This document shows, piece after piece, positions 33,601-46,497 of a DNA stretch of 64,000 nt. The position numbers were made by a program, and so were the translations under genes. Below the pieces are notes generated by a model that worked only from the letters and a program-made list of their open reading frames with translations, searched no databases and was not told the origin of the DNA. Position 1 is the stretch's first letter. The number at the start of each line of letters is the position of its first letter. Source of the DNA: Silene conica (lineage: Eukaryota > Streptophyta > Magnoliopsida > Caryophyllales > Caryophyllaceae); NCBI GenBank assembly GCA_029255685.2, contig CM055314.2:69452815-69516814 (forward strand), in the 5' to 3' direction.

Positions 33601-34293
33601 TAAGGTGACGATGGGTGTTTTGCGTGGTGGTTACGGTCGTGGATGCAAAACAGGGTGTTTAAACCCGTATGCAAAACTCTTATTCAACCAATTTCCCAGA
33701 CCTTACTTGGACCAGGGTTTGGTGGGTTAGGTTTGGGTGGATGCTTAGGTTGCTATCGTGGTAGTGGTGAATGGCGGTGCCGCGGTGGCTAGTGGTGGTG
33801 GAGGCATGGATTTTAACGTGAGAAGTCGTGTGAGGATGAGAGGAATGCTATCGTGGTGGGAACCACGATGGGGGCTGGTGGTTGATGAGGTGTTGTTCGT
33901 CGGGGTCTTACGGTTATGGGTAAGCGTATTAGGTGGTGGGTGTTGGTGTTTCGCGTGGTAATTGCCGAAGCAGGAACTCAGACATAAACGGTTTCGGTAT
34001 TTAATTCGTAGAGGTAGATTAGGGCAGAGTTTTGTGGTGGTCGTGAGGACTGTCGGTGGTGACCAGAACGTGGGATGCGTGCTTGGCGGTGCGGGGGAGA
34101 TGATGGGACCATTGGCGCTGGCCGTAGATGGCCTGGCCGGTGGTGGCGTGGTCCTGAAGTGGGGTGCGCGGGCTGTAACATTAGAGTGTCGAACTTTCGT
34201 GCTGCATTGTTATTGTGTGTTTATGTTTATGATTATTATTATATTATTATTATTATTATTAGTGCTGTAGTTGTGTTGTACGTAGGTTAATCA

Positions 34294-34326
<33 letters not shown>

Positions 34327-35573
34327 TATTATTATTATTATATTATTATTATTTCTTTGGTTGTTAATAATAATATTATTATTATGATTATTATTAGTAT
34401 TAGTATTAGTAATGATTTTCAAAGCGTTAAGTAATTTTTTTATACAAGGATGTGACGGTTATTAATAGTTCTTTTTCAATGTTCGGGTATTTAATTGAAG
34501 TTAGTTATAAAAGTAATAAAGATGGGTTAGTCAAGTTAATTGAAGTATTCGGGTTTAATACTGCCTCGTTACGCGTAATATATTATTTAAATAGTTAATT
34601 TAAATAATTGAGATATTATTTTAATTTGCGTTATTGTATTAGTTAGTGATTACGTATATTATATTTGTTAGGTGACGATTTTTGAAGTGGCATAATTCTG
34701 TTTACTTACTGGCTTGCTATTGGATCGTATTGCTATCCAGGTAGGATACACTGCCACTATACTACTGTTATATGTTATGAATGAATGCTGAGTGTACTAC
34801 TGTTATATGTTATGAATGGATGCTGAGTGTATGAGTGTATGAAGTAGATGTTGAGCATGAATGATATGCGGATCATATTGGTTATGATGAGTTATTATTA
34901 CTGTTGCATTCAAAAGTATGATTATTATCATTGTTGCATTCATAAGCATGGCATATGCATTGGATACGGATTCGAGATGATGATATATTATTGGGCCCAG
35001 GCTAGTTCTGCAGGACTAGACCTGGTGACCTCAGCTGTTATGCTGGTGTTCGGCGACGGCCGATTATAGTCTGCCGGGAGGTTCGGTATGGCTGGGTGTT
35101 ACGGGTTTGAGAATGAAATTGAGAATGAGAATGAGATTGAGATTGAACTCGAGCATATCATGACATTGCATATCATCTTTGTTGTATTTATGATTATTGT
35201 GTTATCCTACTCAACCGCGAGGTTGACAGTGTATTCGTATTCACCTACTATGATCCGGAATGGGGAGTAGACTTTTCAGGTCAGAGACAGATGGACTTGG
35301 AAGTGGGGATTGGAGAGAGACATGGATTGGACTTACTTAGCTATAGTACACATAGTCTCACTTGTAATAGTTCATTTGTTACAGTTTCAGTTGTTTTAGA
35401 GTTTTGGTTTTGGACTATACTTTTTATCAGTTTTCAGACTATTGTTTAAATAACTTAAAGTATTGTTTGTCTTTCACTATGATCATCTACTACCCTGGTT
35501 TATCCAGGATGGTAACAATCTCATTTACCCTGGAAGTCCTAGTACAGGCTCCTAGGTAAATCGGGTTGTTACA
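33601..35573 (+). mobile_element. Element C: LTR fragment (same family as element F), cut by D and inserted in B gag
   Basis: The stretch ends AAATCGGGTTGTTACA at 35573, directly before B gag sequence, like an LTR 3' end. It matches element F in the opposite orientation: 35190-35350 with 20500-20346, and 35480-35573 with the complement of 8064-8160. Its upstream part lies beyond element D, off the window. It holds a long ATT/TTA microsatellite (about 34225-34390) and a duplicated 38-bp unit (about 34760-34830). Whether it is a solo LTR or the 3' LTR of a full element cannot be told. Open frames in it are not supported as genes. Confidence 0.72.
34225..34390. repeat. ATT/TTA microsatellite in element C
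   Basis: A run of imperfect TTA/ATT trinucleotides with a short non-repetitive break near 34262-34290. Confidence 0.85.
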
Positions 35574-37072
35574 ATGGGACATTTGGTATTCAACCGTCCT
35601 ATTTACAGCTTGTGGAGAGAAATGTGTTTAAGGGCAGCATGGATGAAGACCCGGCCAAACATGTTGAGCTCTTTACCGATTATTGCTCAGCTATTCCTCT
35701 AGTCGCCGGAGTAACTCGTGATAAGGTTAAGGAATTTTTATTTCCTTTTTCCTTAGTAGACGATGCTAAGGACTGGTGGAGAGATCTTGACATGGTAGCT
35801 GTCGAGGTTGTGGATTGGAACACCTTGGCCATAGCTTTCTACAGAAGATATTTTCCTCCTCAACGAACTTCTGCGCTGAGGGGGCAAATTACAAATTTTT
35901 TTCAAGCCGAGACCGAGAATTTGAGTGTAGCATGGTCAAGATTCAAAAAGTTGGTTCGCTCAGTCCCTCATCACGGATTCGAGTGCTGGTATTTGTGCAC
36001 TCAATTTTACAACGGGTTGCAGTATGAGCATAGAGCTATTCTTGATGCTGCCGCGCTAGGGAGGTTTCAAGTAAATGTGGCTGACGACAAGGGTTGGCAG
36101 TTGATAGAGAATATGGCTACTTACACAGCCAACTATGGGAACCCGAGAAGTGTGCAAAATGTCATTCCTAATACCGTTATTGAGGAAGTTCAAGAGGATA
36201 AAGTAGGAAGCCCAAATCAGTGTGATCAAGTTTGTGCTACGGAGGTACTATGTGGTAGATGTGGTGAAGAGGGTCATGATCCTATCTCTTGCATGGCCGA
36301 ACCCGAGCGTGTTTACGCATACCGAAGATATAAGCAAGGGGATTCATTTTCCGAGCTATATGCGGATTTAACATCTACAAAGCACCAACCACCAGCTGAT
36401 AATAGTCAAGCACTCATTACCCAAGCCGAGTTCAACAATCTTAAAGCAATCATTCACGAGCAAGAGGTCGAGCAGAAATTGAGCGCGGATGCTTTTTGTG
36501 CATTGCTTGAAAAATGTGAGACCTTATTTCCCGAGAAGGACCCAGTTCTTGCGATTAATTTGAGGAGCGGTCTCAGTTATGACGGTCTAGTGTATAACCC
36601 AGCCAGTACAAGTTCCGAGGTAGAAGCAGAAACAACTGCCATTGACGAGGGGCAAGTGAGAAGGGGTCGATCGAGTGAAAATTTATCTCGATCGACCGAT
36701 CTTGAAGAGCAGAATGGTCGATCGACTGACCATGGTGAAGAAAACCCTCGATTGACTGAGGAAAGTCCTCGATCGACTGGTGTTGATGAAGAAGTTGCTC
36801 GATCGAATAATCTAGAAGACCCTAACTCTCGATTGAGAAATACTACAGACGAAGGCTCTCGATCAAGAGGAATTGAGCCTCGATCGAGAGCCCACCGGTC
36901 AGATGTCGCTGTTTCAGGAATTGTAAATGATAAAGTACCCTCCCCTGCTGTGGGGGTACCGAGGAGTAATGCAGAAAATGAGAAAATCAGGGACCCACTT
37001 TCAATGATTAAGGTTCCTACCCGAGTCGGCTGCGAGATACAAAGACGGAGAAACAATTCAACAAGTTCGTAG
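35574..37072 (+). pseudogene. gag: Element B Gag (Athila type), N-terminus cut by element C
   Basis: The frame is open from 35574; the apparent start at 35612 is only a GTG. The core shows EDPAKHVELFTDYC, PFSLVDDAKDWWRDL, F..RYFPPQRTSALRG and FKKLVRSVPHHG. One CCHC knuckle (CGRCGEEGHDPISC) lies near 36250. The C-terminal third (about 36640-36910) is a linker with repeated Arg-Ser pairs, encoded by TCGATCGA words. The frame ends at 37072, while protease continues in another frame, so a one-base shift separates gag from pol. The N-terminal part lies beyond the nested insertions. Confidence 0.88.
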
Positions 37073-37074
37073 AG

Positions 37075-37923
37075 ATGGTGCGAGGACTACAGGTAAGTAT
37101 TCCACTTGTTGAGTTAATTACCCAAGTTCCGTCTTACGCAAAATTTATGAAAGACATCATTACGCGTAAGAAGGACTTTGGAGAATTTGCTACCGTTGCC
37201 TTTATGGAAGAATCTAGTAGTTTGATTCTAGGTAAATCCCCTCCCAAATTAAAAGACCCGGGTAGCTTCTCGATTTCCTGTGTCATAGGGGACGTGACGA
37301 TAGATAGGGCGTTATGTGACCTTGGAGCTAGTATTAGTGTCATACCCTATTCTATCTATTCTAAGCTTAATTTGGGTCGCCTAAAAACGACCAATATCAC
37401 CCTTCAGATGGCCGACAGATCTGTTCGACGACCCTTAGGTATCTTGGAAGACGTGCCTGTTAAGGTGGGCAAATTTTTCATTCCATTAGACTACATTGTT
37501 CTAGATATTGCTGAGGATACCCGTACCCAGATCATTTTGGGTAGACCATTTATGTGTACAGCCGGGGCCATTATCGATGTTAGACTTGGTCGTTTGACTC
37601 TAGCAGTGGGGGATGATATGATCACATTCAATTTACCCGCGGCCATGTCTAGACCTATGATAGAAGACACCTGTTATTCAGTCGATGTTATTGACGAGTC
37701 GTATTATGAGGTTTGGTCGGGTTCCTTAACTAGGGATCCGTTAGAGTCACTAATGTTATTAGCTGAGTGTGCAGATATTGAAGATCATGAGGATTGGGAT
37801 TCTGTGGAAGAGCTATTTGGAGTTGCTATCGACGAGACGGAGGTGTCTGATGCGACCATATTGATTGATGCCGAATTAGCGCAAGTGGCGAGCCTAGCAC
37901 ACCCTTGTGCTCAGTTGGGGTAA
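37075..37923 (+). pseudogene. Element B aspartic protease and linker
   Basis: About 282 residues. The catalytic motif appears as DLGASISVIPYSIY, in the form seen in element E, followed by ADRSVRRPLGI and IILGRPFM. Protease would cleave the Gag-Pol polyprotein. A frame change lies before it (near 37030). The frame then stops at 37921-37923 just after a GGGG run, where a one-base change shifts the frame into the following linker. The C-terminal third is acidic. Confidence 0.85.
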
Positions 37924-38116
37924 AGGTCCCAGAGCGTAAGGCACTTCCCTCTCATCTTAAGTATGCCTTTCTCGATGATACTGAGCAATTTCCTGTCATA
38001 GTAAATGTTGCACTTCATGATGATCAGTTAACTGCTTTGTTAAGTATCCTTAAGAAGAACAGGAAAGCAATGGGCTATTCACTGGATGACATTAAGGGCA
38101 TCAGCCCCGATGTCTG
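37924..38116 (+). pseudogene. Element B linker between protease and RT, cut by element H
   Basis: In the shifted frame this encodes KALPSHLKYAFLDD and LDDIKGISPDVC, the conserved approach to RT in Athila-like pol. The TSD GTCTG at 38112-38116 is repeated at 38112-38116 and 46498-46502, and RT resumes there. Confidence 0.85.
38112..38116. repeat. Target site duplication of element H (left copy, GTCTG)
   Basis: GTCTG lies before LTR start TGATGGAAAAAC and again after LTR end CCCAACA at 46498-46502. B's coding sequence continues across it. Confidence 0.92.
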
Positions 38117-39379
38117 TGATGGAAAAACTCATAGTCATACTAACATGTTCATATAATTAGTCTTACTAATATTTTACTTATTAATCTCATATTAATATTG
38201 TTGATCTTATGCATGCAATAACATTTGCGGAACAATAACAAAAAGGGTCTTACAAACGGTCCGAATGAGTGCTAGGACGATCCTCCACGGAGCAACCAAA
38301 TAAGCTTGCCTCCTTTACGATACACCAAGACCTACCCTTAAACGAACCAAAAACCAAACCCGAGCTAGGAGACGGAATTAGGTTTCTTAAAATCGTAAAC
38401 TAATACTATTATTAGTATACTAGAAAATATTATCTAAATAATATTTTAAGAGGATTTGGTAATTTTATTTCTTACTCTAGAAATATTATTGGAGTTTTAT
38501 AGTTCTCACACTTAGGAAAAATAAAACTTAGACTAGAATATGTGTATGTGAAATGATCACATATATAGAGAAATGGGGTAGGGTGTTTTAGCCGTGTAAG
38601 AGGAGTGCATGGGGAAGGATATTAGTTCCTTTTGTCATACTCACATGCACAAGGTTTAGTCACATCATAAAAAAAAATGTAAACAATAATTATAAAGATA
38701 AAATGTCATACATAATATCTCTTATAATGTACATTGACACGGCACACACACAAACGTAAAATGGACTTTCATTTTACGATTTATAATTTGTACAATTATA
38801 TAAAATGTGACATAATTGAATTGTATTAATTTAAAATATATATTTATCACATAAATAATATTTCTAATTTAATTAAATCATATTTAACAAATTATTTAGT
38901 AATTCGAAATTATTGTTCCAACATATGATTATCATAATAATCGTCAATACGATATATTTACAACGTTTGTTATAACCATGAACCATTCATATTCTAATTT
39001 CGATATTTCTAAAATATCGATTAATATTTGATAATCGACACATTTCAATTTCAAATATAAATCTTACTTTAAGATTCAACCTATGATTTCTCGTTATATG
39101 GTTTTAAGAAGATCGATCAATTTGTATCCTATACAACTAATCAATTTATATATATTTAAGGGGTTAGTTCTAGAGGTGTGACCTAAAGGGATCAACTGAC
39201 CACCACCGTCATACGACAGTAATGTCAAACTTTAGTCAGCCAATCATTACCGATTAATGTTGGTCAGTTGACTATCTATCATATTGGATCATCCCTTGCA
39301 TATTCTTTTCATAAGATTTATGACAATGATTATTATCATTGACGTGATTGCACTATTGTTGAGGACACACTTCCCAACA
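38117..39379 (-). repeat. Element H 3' LTR
   Basis: 1263 bp, TG...CA, matching 45220-46497. It contains a TATA-like run (about 38570-38577), seen more usefully in the 5' LTR copy. Confidence 0.9.
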
Positions 39380-39393
39380 ATCTCCCACTTGTC
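39380..39393 (-). promoter_or_regulatory. Element H polypurine tract
   Basis: The minus strand reads GACAAGTGGGAGAT directly before LTR start TGTTGGGAAG, the usual form in plant copia elements. Confidence 0.75.
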
Positions 39394-41809
39394 CTCGACA
39401 AGTGTGCGTCACCGATTTTCTTGTCCTATTACGTCATCTCCCACTCAATGCAAGGTGTCTTCCAGGTCGTACTTGCATTTGATCATATCTTGAGCGGTTT
39501 TCTCGATCTGGAGATTTAACTGCTTTGACCGGAATTATCTACCATAGATACCTTCCGAGCGTGGCCACGCATTTTCAGTTAAACTTCTCCTCGAGTGGCC
39601 CAGAGATTTAAGATAACCCCGACGAGGGACTGGACAATTCCTATCTTACTGTTCCCTTCGACTAACACAGTCCATCATGACCCAAAAGAAGCCCATTTGA
39701 CCCCCTTTAACGTTTGATCGTAGAGCAAAAATCAAAGTCAATCTGAAAACTGTGTCACCTTGGGCGAACAGTCTCTAGTCTAAGAATCGACTTATATGAA
39801 TAAAATAGTAGCTCTCGCCACGACCAGGCTAATTATAAAATTTCCAGAACTCTATAAGCGGTCACTTAATGCCCGACAGAGTGTTACACAATCTGCCTAT
39901 GTGATCGACTAGTCATCCCATATGACTCTATGACATCTGAACTTGCCATCAATCGCCTCACACTCTAGTTGCTTCGAGACGTCACCTCATACAAACGACT
40001 ATGGGCTATACTAAGTTAATCCAGTTCACTTATGGGGTTCAAAATTGTCTTTTACAACCCATTTGGATTTCACAAAGTATAAAAATTGTGAGTTAATAAT
40101 AACTCAAACGATAAAAGTGATAGTTAAGTGCGAACAGTCAATACGATATTACTGCTCCACATAAACAATCTTTGATGCTCATACATCAATTTGTATTAAT
40201 GGTTTGCTATGTGAATATACCATATATTCACATCTTTTAACGTACAAATTTTGGTTTCCTTATGACTCATATTATCTCGTATAATATGATCTTATTCAAG
40301 TACATTTCAAGTCCTCATACTCGACTCGAGTCTCCTTACCTTAAGGAAGCTCCCACTGTTTTCTTAAAACTCGTGACATGTCATCCTTATGAACATTGTC
40401 ATACTGTACTAGAATTCATATTGTAGTTTACATAGATTCGATCCACTTGTTCTCCTCGAGAAACTTATATTGAAATAAGGTTTTGCTTCAACTTTTGGCA
40501 TTTTAATCAAGGTTACATGAATTAACATTTTCATATCTTGGATTCATATCCAAACCTTGTAAATCAATCGGTGACGTTTCATTATCATATAATAAACTCA
40601 CTTATGATTGCCCATCATCCTATGATGTTCTTAACATACATTCATCTAGAATTGAAACCTCATATTCTTTACTTTTAAAGAATCATCATTCTCTCTCAAT
40701 GGTATGTTCAATTTCCTTAATAACTTTTCTCCACTGAATTTCGTATCACTATCTTATAGTTTAATAACTCCCACTATCTTCATAGTGTTTTGGTAACTTC
40801 TTCAAACATCTTCTCAACTCATTATGAACATTTCATTTTCATCGACTTCAAACATCTTCTCAACTCATTATGAACATTTCATTTTCATATTCCTTCCCAC
40901 GGAAAGAACCACTATTATCACGAGAACGGGAGATGATATCTCCTCTATTATCTTTATAAAACAGAAATATTAACATCACGGAAACGATTTCCTTCCGTTA
41001 ACATACGCGGTTTCCTTTGTCCACCTAGGAACAACTGACATAAGAAACATTTCCTTTTGTGTCCTCGCGTAGTTTCTTATGTGTCCTCTCGTAGTTTCTT
41101 CTATCCAATCTCTTAGAATTCTTCTTAAGGACTCCTTATAGGACTCTTCTCTAAGATCCTACGTTTATCTCATTGGTTTGCGGGCGTAGAATTTTTCCCA
41201 CTCTATCCTTTAAAATAACCGTTATTTAAGTAGGATAGCATTTTCGCCCGTCAACAATGTATTGGATAAAGAATTATATGAGTAGTGAGACATTAGTACT
41301 CTCATTCATTTAAGCTGAAAATCTTATAATGAACTAATGTTCTCATGTTTGAGTTTGAATTATTTCACGGGATGTAATTCTCGTTTTAAGTAAGTCGTAT
41401 TACTTTAATAATGATCCAATCATGTCTATCGTACGGTGAATCATTCAACGTACCTTATTACGATCTATGAAAATCGTATCAACTCATGTTATGTATCACA
41501 TAAAAACATTTTAAAAAACCAACATATTTGATTAAGAACAAAAGGATGACTTGGGTTGAAAACCAAGTCACCAATATTACAACCATTGTTTCAACAAGAT
41601 TCTTGTCATACAAGAAATACAAAGTTCTTAAATTAAAATCCAAAATGAAAGAAGACATCAAAATGAAAAATTAGAACCATGCTCTTCATGTCTTCAATCT
41701 TGGATGCTACCTTAGCCATCCATGGAAGGAACTTCAAGCTTCCTTCTCCTCCTCCTTGCCTTTGTCTTTGGTAGGAGCCCCTTTAAAACAATTTATAAAT
41801 GGGTAAGAA
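39394..41809 (-). other. Element H region between gag and PPT, no pol found
   Basis: About 2.4 kb where pol would be expected. No RT, integrase or RNase H motifs were seen. It includes a 43-bp direct duplication around CTTCAAACATCTTCTCAAC (40800-40842 and 40846-40888) and only short frames. Confidence 0.6.
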
Positions 41810-42735
41810 TCAATAACTTGTATCAATATACGAAAATTGATCAAATGAATTAATACCTACTGCAAGAACCTTTCCGGCTTTGAGGTCATGGAGATACTTC
41901 GGGCAATTGCGCTTCCAATGCCCCATCTTTGTGCAATAATGGCACTTGTCTTCAACCTTTGACGATGACGAAGAAGCACCTTTCATAAAAGTCTTCTCCT
42001 TAGGAGATGTGGGTTTGAAGGCTTTGACATTTTTACCCTTATTAGCCTTCCGCTTAAACTTCCCCTTGCTTTTCTTCTCGATATTCAGCACATCCTTCGT
42101 GGAACTCTCATTAAGTCCCATATCCCTCTCCGCTTGGACTAGCATCTTATGAAACTCGTCCAAAGTGGTTTCTTGATTACGCATGTTATAGTTTACCCGA
42201 AACTGAACATACGATTTCACTTTGTTGAGGGAGTGAAGAATTTTGTCAACAATAAGCGAGTCGGGAACATTCACCCCTTGCAACTTCAAGGTTTCGGCTA
42301 GCTCAACCATTTTGAGCACATGAGGAATAATCCTTTGACCTTCTTTTAAGGTCAAATCAAAGAAGGCTCATATTGGATTACCCTAGGAGCTTGCGAAAAC
42401 ATGGTCGCAACTCTAGTATAAATCTCATTAGCCGTGGCTAGCTTAATCATTCTTCTTTGGAGATCCGGCTCCATCGAGAATATAAGCACGTTCATAAGAG
42501 CATGAGACTCCTTCATGTAGGTCTCATAGGCCTCACGAGTCGCCTCCGATGCACGAGGGCCGGGAGTGGGAGGAGCGGCAACGTTAAGATAACGAGTCCT
42601 ATCGTCAGCTTCCGCGGCCAACACTAATTGGGCGTCCCAATCCTTAAAATTGGCGGCATGCTTCTCAAGCTTGCAACGATCCATAAAGGACCGAAGCCAT
42701 GAAACGTGTGGGAGAGGTGGAGCGATATTTGCCAT
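41810..42735 (-). pseudogene. gag: Element H copia Gag, with one frameshift
   Basis: Two overlapping frames form one gag. 42735-42352 starts at an ATG and gives the N-terminal part, with WDAQLVLAAEADDRTRYLN and MEPDLQRRMIKLATANEIY. 42355-41810 continues in another frame, with EGQRIIPHVLKMVELAETL and a CCHC knuckle (CHYCTKMGHWKRNC). The frame change falls near 42355, so a small indel has split the gene. The protein would make copia-type particles. The frame ends shortly after the knuckle (about 40 residues), with no protease domain. Confidence 0.88.
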
Positions 42736-45205
42736 TGATGATTGATAGTTGAAAAAGAACTACAAATGAAAATAAAGGAATTAAAACACAATTATCGTTT
42801 TAATAATTAAATTAAATTAAACTTGTAAATTTTAAACAAGTTAAACATCTACTTAATAATCTCTTACCCAATTAAGTAAATGATCCCGAGACCCAAATAC
42901 ATAGTAACTCGGGCACGGTTTAGCCGATACATCCCTCATTAATATGACTCGGTAGATTAACCCCTTAATCGATTCTACTTTTAGAACTCTCGGTCGATAA
43001 AATTACACTAATTCTTATCTTAGCCCGAACTTATTACCACTACGGTGGCTCGAATACCTTCTTCGAGATCAACCAAATTTCGAGAATGTAATCATATTAC
43101 CCCACTTCACCAACGTAATAAGGTTTGCACCCCGGTTTAGCCGAGCCTACTCCCTTGTGAAGAAGATCCTTCGCGGGTTCTTTACTATTTCGTAAGGCTA
43201 TGTCTCGATTTTAAATAATGTAACGGATCTTGCCAATTTATTATCTATCTCCTTTAAGTGAATTAAGTCGGTGAATTATCGATAAATTAATTGACACGGT
43301 CGATAAAATCGATGAAATGCATGATTTTGAATGACGATTTGGCTATGCATGCAAACATGATAAGCATAAATAAAAGCATAAACACTTAAAAGCATAAATA
43401 AACCCTAGTATGGCCTTCCTAAAATAGAAAATTTAAATGTAAAATACAAATTCGGAAACCAACTCCTTGGTCCCTTGAACTTCACACGCGGCACGCATAC
43501 CAAGGCGAACTCCGTCTTTGCCGGAACTCCTTTCCGAAATGGCATCGTCTTCAAGGATCTCCGGAATTACAAATAATTACAACTTTGCTATCTATTTTAT
43601 ACATTATAAAATAAAACAATAAAATAAAGTGATACGAGATCACATTAAATTACAACTGAATCGATAACCCATTACATTACGTGAAATATCGATTAAAAAC
43701 TAAGGTCATACTAAGCAAATTACATAATTCCAAAATTACATAAATAAATTATGACATTCATAAATAATAATTAAACATGCAATGCTTATGTAAAATGCAA
43801 AACCTAAGCCAAATCGTCCTATTTAAACACAATTTTAATATCGTTATTCGTAATAACACGGTTTTATGGAATAACGTGATTTTAATATTTTTAAAATCAC
43901 TAATCACTTTATGAATCACTATTCACGATTTAGTTAAGTTTCCTAACACATTTTAGGATTCAAAATTTAGTCTTACTCAAATTTCGAAATAACTTAACCT
44001 TTTATTTTAATATTGTTCGGTTTTAATCGGTTTTACGGGAAATAGCATTAAAATAATCAAAACAAGTCATAAAATATTTCGAAAATTCAAAATTCAAATT
44101 TTGAACATACTGGAGATTTTCTTAAAATTTCAGATCCTTAAAACATTAATATATTCGAAATATACTATTTATCTCGTAATATTGCCGTGTAAAATGCACA
44201 ATTAGACGGAAAATTCGAAATTACCTCAAAAATCATGCAATAAAATACCAATACAATTTTTACATATTCCTAGACACTCAAAGTGACTGAAAAATGCAGC
44301 AAAATCAGTTGAAAAACATTGTTCAAGGGCTGAAAATAATTCATGACTCTTACAATTCTCAATTTCTAACTTTAACTTTTAAAATTAAAATATAAAAATT
44401 CAGAAACTTTTCGCACCTAAGAAAAATATGTTGATGATCATATCTAATATGACTAATATGGGTGAATTTTTCGGACCATTTTAGCAACTTTTACTATTTT
44501 TAATAAATCGTGTCATATATTGCTCGATTTTACCGATTAAAATCATTTCTCATGCAAAATTCGAAATAATTAGCTCAAAAATTACATGCATGTTATAAAT
44601 AATATATGTGACAATATATAAAAATTTTATGGTCAAATTCGAAATTAAACTATTTAAGTTAAATTATGTCACTAATATTACGATTTTTACAATAAAAATC
44701 AATATTCATGCAATATTAAAGAAAAATTTATGGAAAATTTATCATACATTTTAAATATTGCATGTGACATTTACAAAAAATTTCGTAGTTAAATTCATAA
44801 TATAACTATATAAACCCATTTTTAACTCATTTTATGACAATTTAACTATTAAATTACATAAACCATGCATAAAACTTGAATAATTTCGAAAATTATATAT
44901 TCATAATATGTTAAATGCATGTGAGAACATATTTAAAAATATCGGCCAGAAACTTTATTTTACTATTTTTCCCATATTAAAACGTTTTTAACCGATTAAA
45001 TAGAACAAATAAACAATTTAATTACTATATAGAACAATATTATTCCATAAATCATTCATAATGACTTAAACTATTTTAAGACGAGAAAGTATAAATGCAT
45101 TAAGATTTTCGTGCATATCCTATATGTACTAATCATTTTCGTTTTTAATTAAAATCGTATTTCTCGCGAAAACGTAAAAATCGAGTTGCATGCAAGCAAC
45201 CTAAT
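42736..45205 (-). other. Element H leader region, no gene seen
   Basis: About 2.5 kb of AT-rich sequence between PBS and gag start, with no long open frame. It is unusually long for a copia leader. No function can be assigned. Confidence 0.6.
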
Positions 45206-45217
45206 GCTCTGATACCA
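45206..45217 (-). promoter_or_regulatory. Element H primer-binding site (initiator Met tRNA)
   Basis: TGGTATCAGAGC on the minus strand, two bases from the 5' LTR end. Confidence 0.85.
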
Positions 45218-45219
45218 AT

Positions 45220-46497
45220 TGAAGGAAAAACTCACAGTCATACTAACATGTTCATATAATTAGTCTTACTAATATTTTACTTATTAATCTCATATTAATA
45301 TTGTTGATCTTATGCATGCAATAACATTTGCGGAACAATAACAAAAAGGGTCTTACAAACGGTCCGAATGAGTGCTAGGACGATCCTCTACGGAGCAACC
45401 AAATAAGTTTGCCTCCTTTACGATACACCAAGACCTACCCTTAAACAGACCAAAACCGAACCCGAGCTAGGAGACGGAATTAGGTTTCTTAATACCGTAA
45501 ACTAATACTATTATTAGTATACTATAAAATATTATCTAAATAATATTTTTAAGAGGATTTGGTAATTTTATTTCTTACTCTAGAAATATTATTGGAGTTT
45601 TATAGTTCTCACACTTAGGAAAAATAAAACTTAGACTAGAATATGTGTATGTGAAATGATCACATATATAGAGAAATGGGGTAGGGTGTTTTAGCCGTGT
45701 AAGAGGAGTGCATGGGGAAGGATATTAGTTCCTTTTGTCATACTCACATGCACAAGGTTTAGTCACATCATAAAAAAATGTAAACAATAATTATAAGATA
45801 AAATGTCATACATAATATCTCTTATAATGTACATTGACACGGCACACACACAAACGTAAAATGGACTTTCATTTTACGATTTATAATTTGTGCAATTATA
45901 TAAAATGTGACATCTTTATGTGACATAATTAAATTGTATTAATTTAAAATATATATTTATCACATAAATAATATTTCTAAATTAATTAAATCATATTTAA
46001 CAAATTATTTAGTAATTCGAAATTACTGTCCCAACATATGGTAATCATAATAATCGTCAATACGATATATTTACAACGTTTGTTATAACCATGAACCATT
46101 CATATTCTAAGTTCGATATTTCTAAAATAGCGATTAATATTTGACAATCTACACATTTCAATTTCAAATATAAATCTTACTTTAAGATTCAACTTCTGAT
46201 TTCTCGATATATGGTTTTAAGAAGATCGATCAATTCGTATCCTATACAACTGATCAATATATATTTAAGGGGTTAGTCCTAGAGGTGTGACCTAAAGGGA
46301 TCAACTGACCACCACCGTCATACAACAGTAAGGTCAAACTCTAGTCAGCCAATCATTACCGATTAATGTTGGTCAGTTGACTATCTATCAATTCTATCAT
46401 ATTGGATCATCCCTTGCATATTCTTTTCATAAGATTTATGACAATGATTATTATCATTGACGTGATCGCACTATTGTTGAGGACACATTTCCCAACA
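45220..46497 (-). repeat. Element H 5' LTR
   Basis: 1278 bp from TGAAGGAAAAAC to CCCAACA. A minus-strand TATA-like sequence (CTATATATG) at about 45663-45671 may mark the promoter. Its position would give a U3 of about 800 bp. Confidence 0.9.
45663..45671 (-). promoter_or_regulatory. Candidate TATA box of element H 5' LTR
   Basis: CTATATATG on the minus strand, conserved in the 3' LTR at about 38570-38577. Assignment rests on motif and position only. Confidence 0.4.

Larger units (their letters stand above)
38117..46497 (-). mobile_element. Element H: gag-only Ty1/copia retrotransposon inside B pol
   Basis: LTRs are 38117-39379 (1263 bp) and 45220-46497 (1278 bp). On the minus strand there is a Met-tRNA PBS (45206-45217), a long leader, gag (42735-41810), about 2.4 kb without pol, and a PPT against the 3' LTR. 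No integrase or RT was seen, so it is non-autonomous. The LTRs differ by scattered substitutions and short indels, more than those of element I. Confidence 0.9.

Noticed and set aside
33601-35573. Short plus-strand frames as host genes
   Set aside because: They lie in LTR C, cross microsatellite and repeat sequence, and match no family.
46402-46497. Start of the RT reading frame at 46402
   Set aside because: The first 32 codons are element H LTR read in frame. B coding sequence begins at the GTCTG junction.
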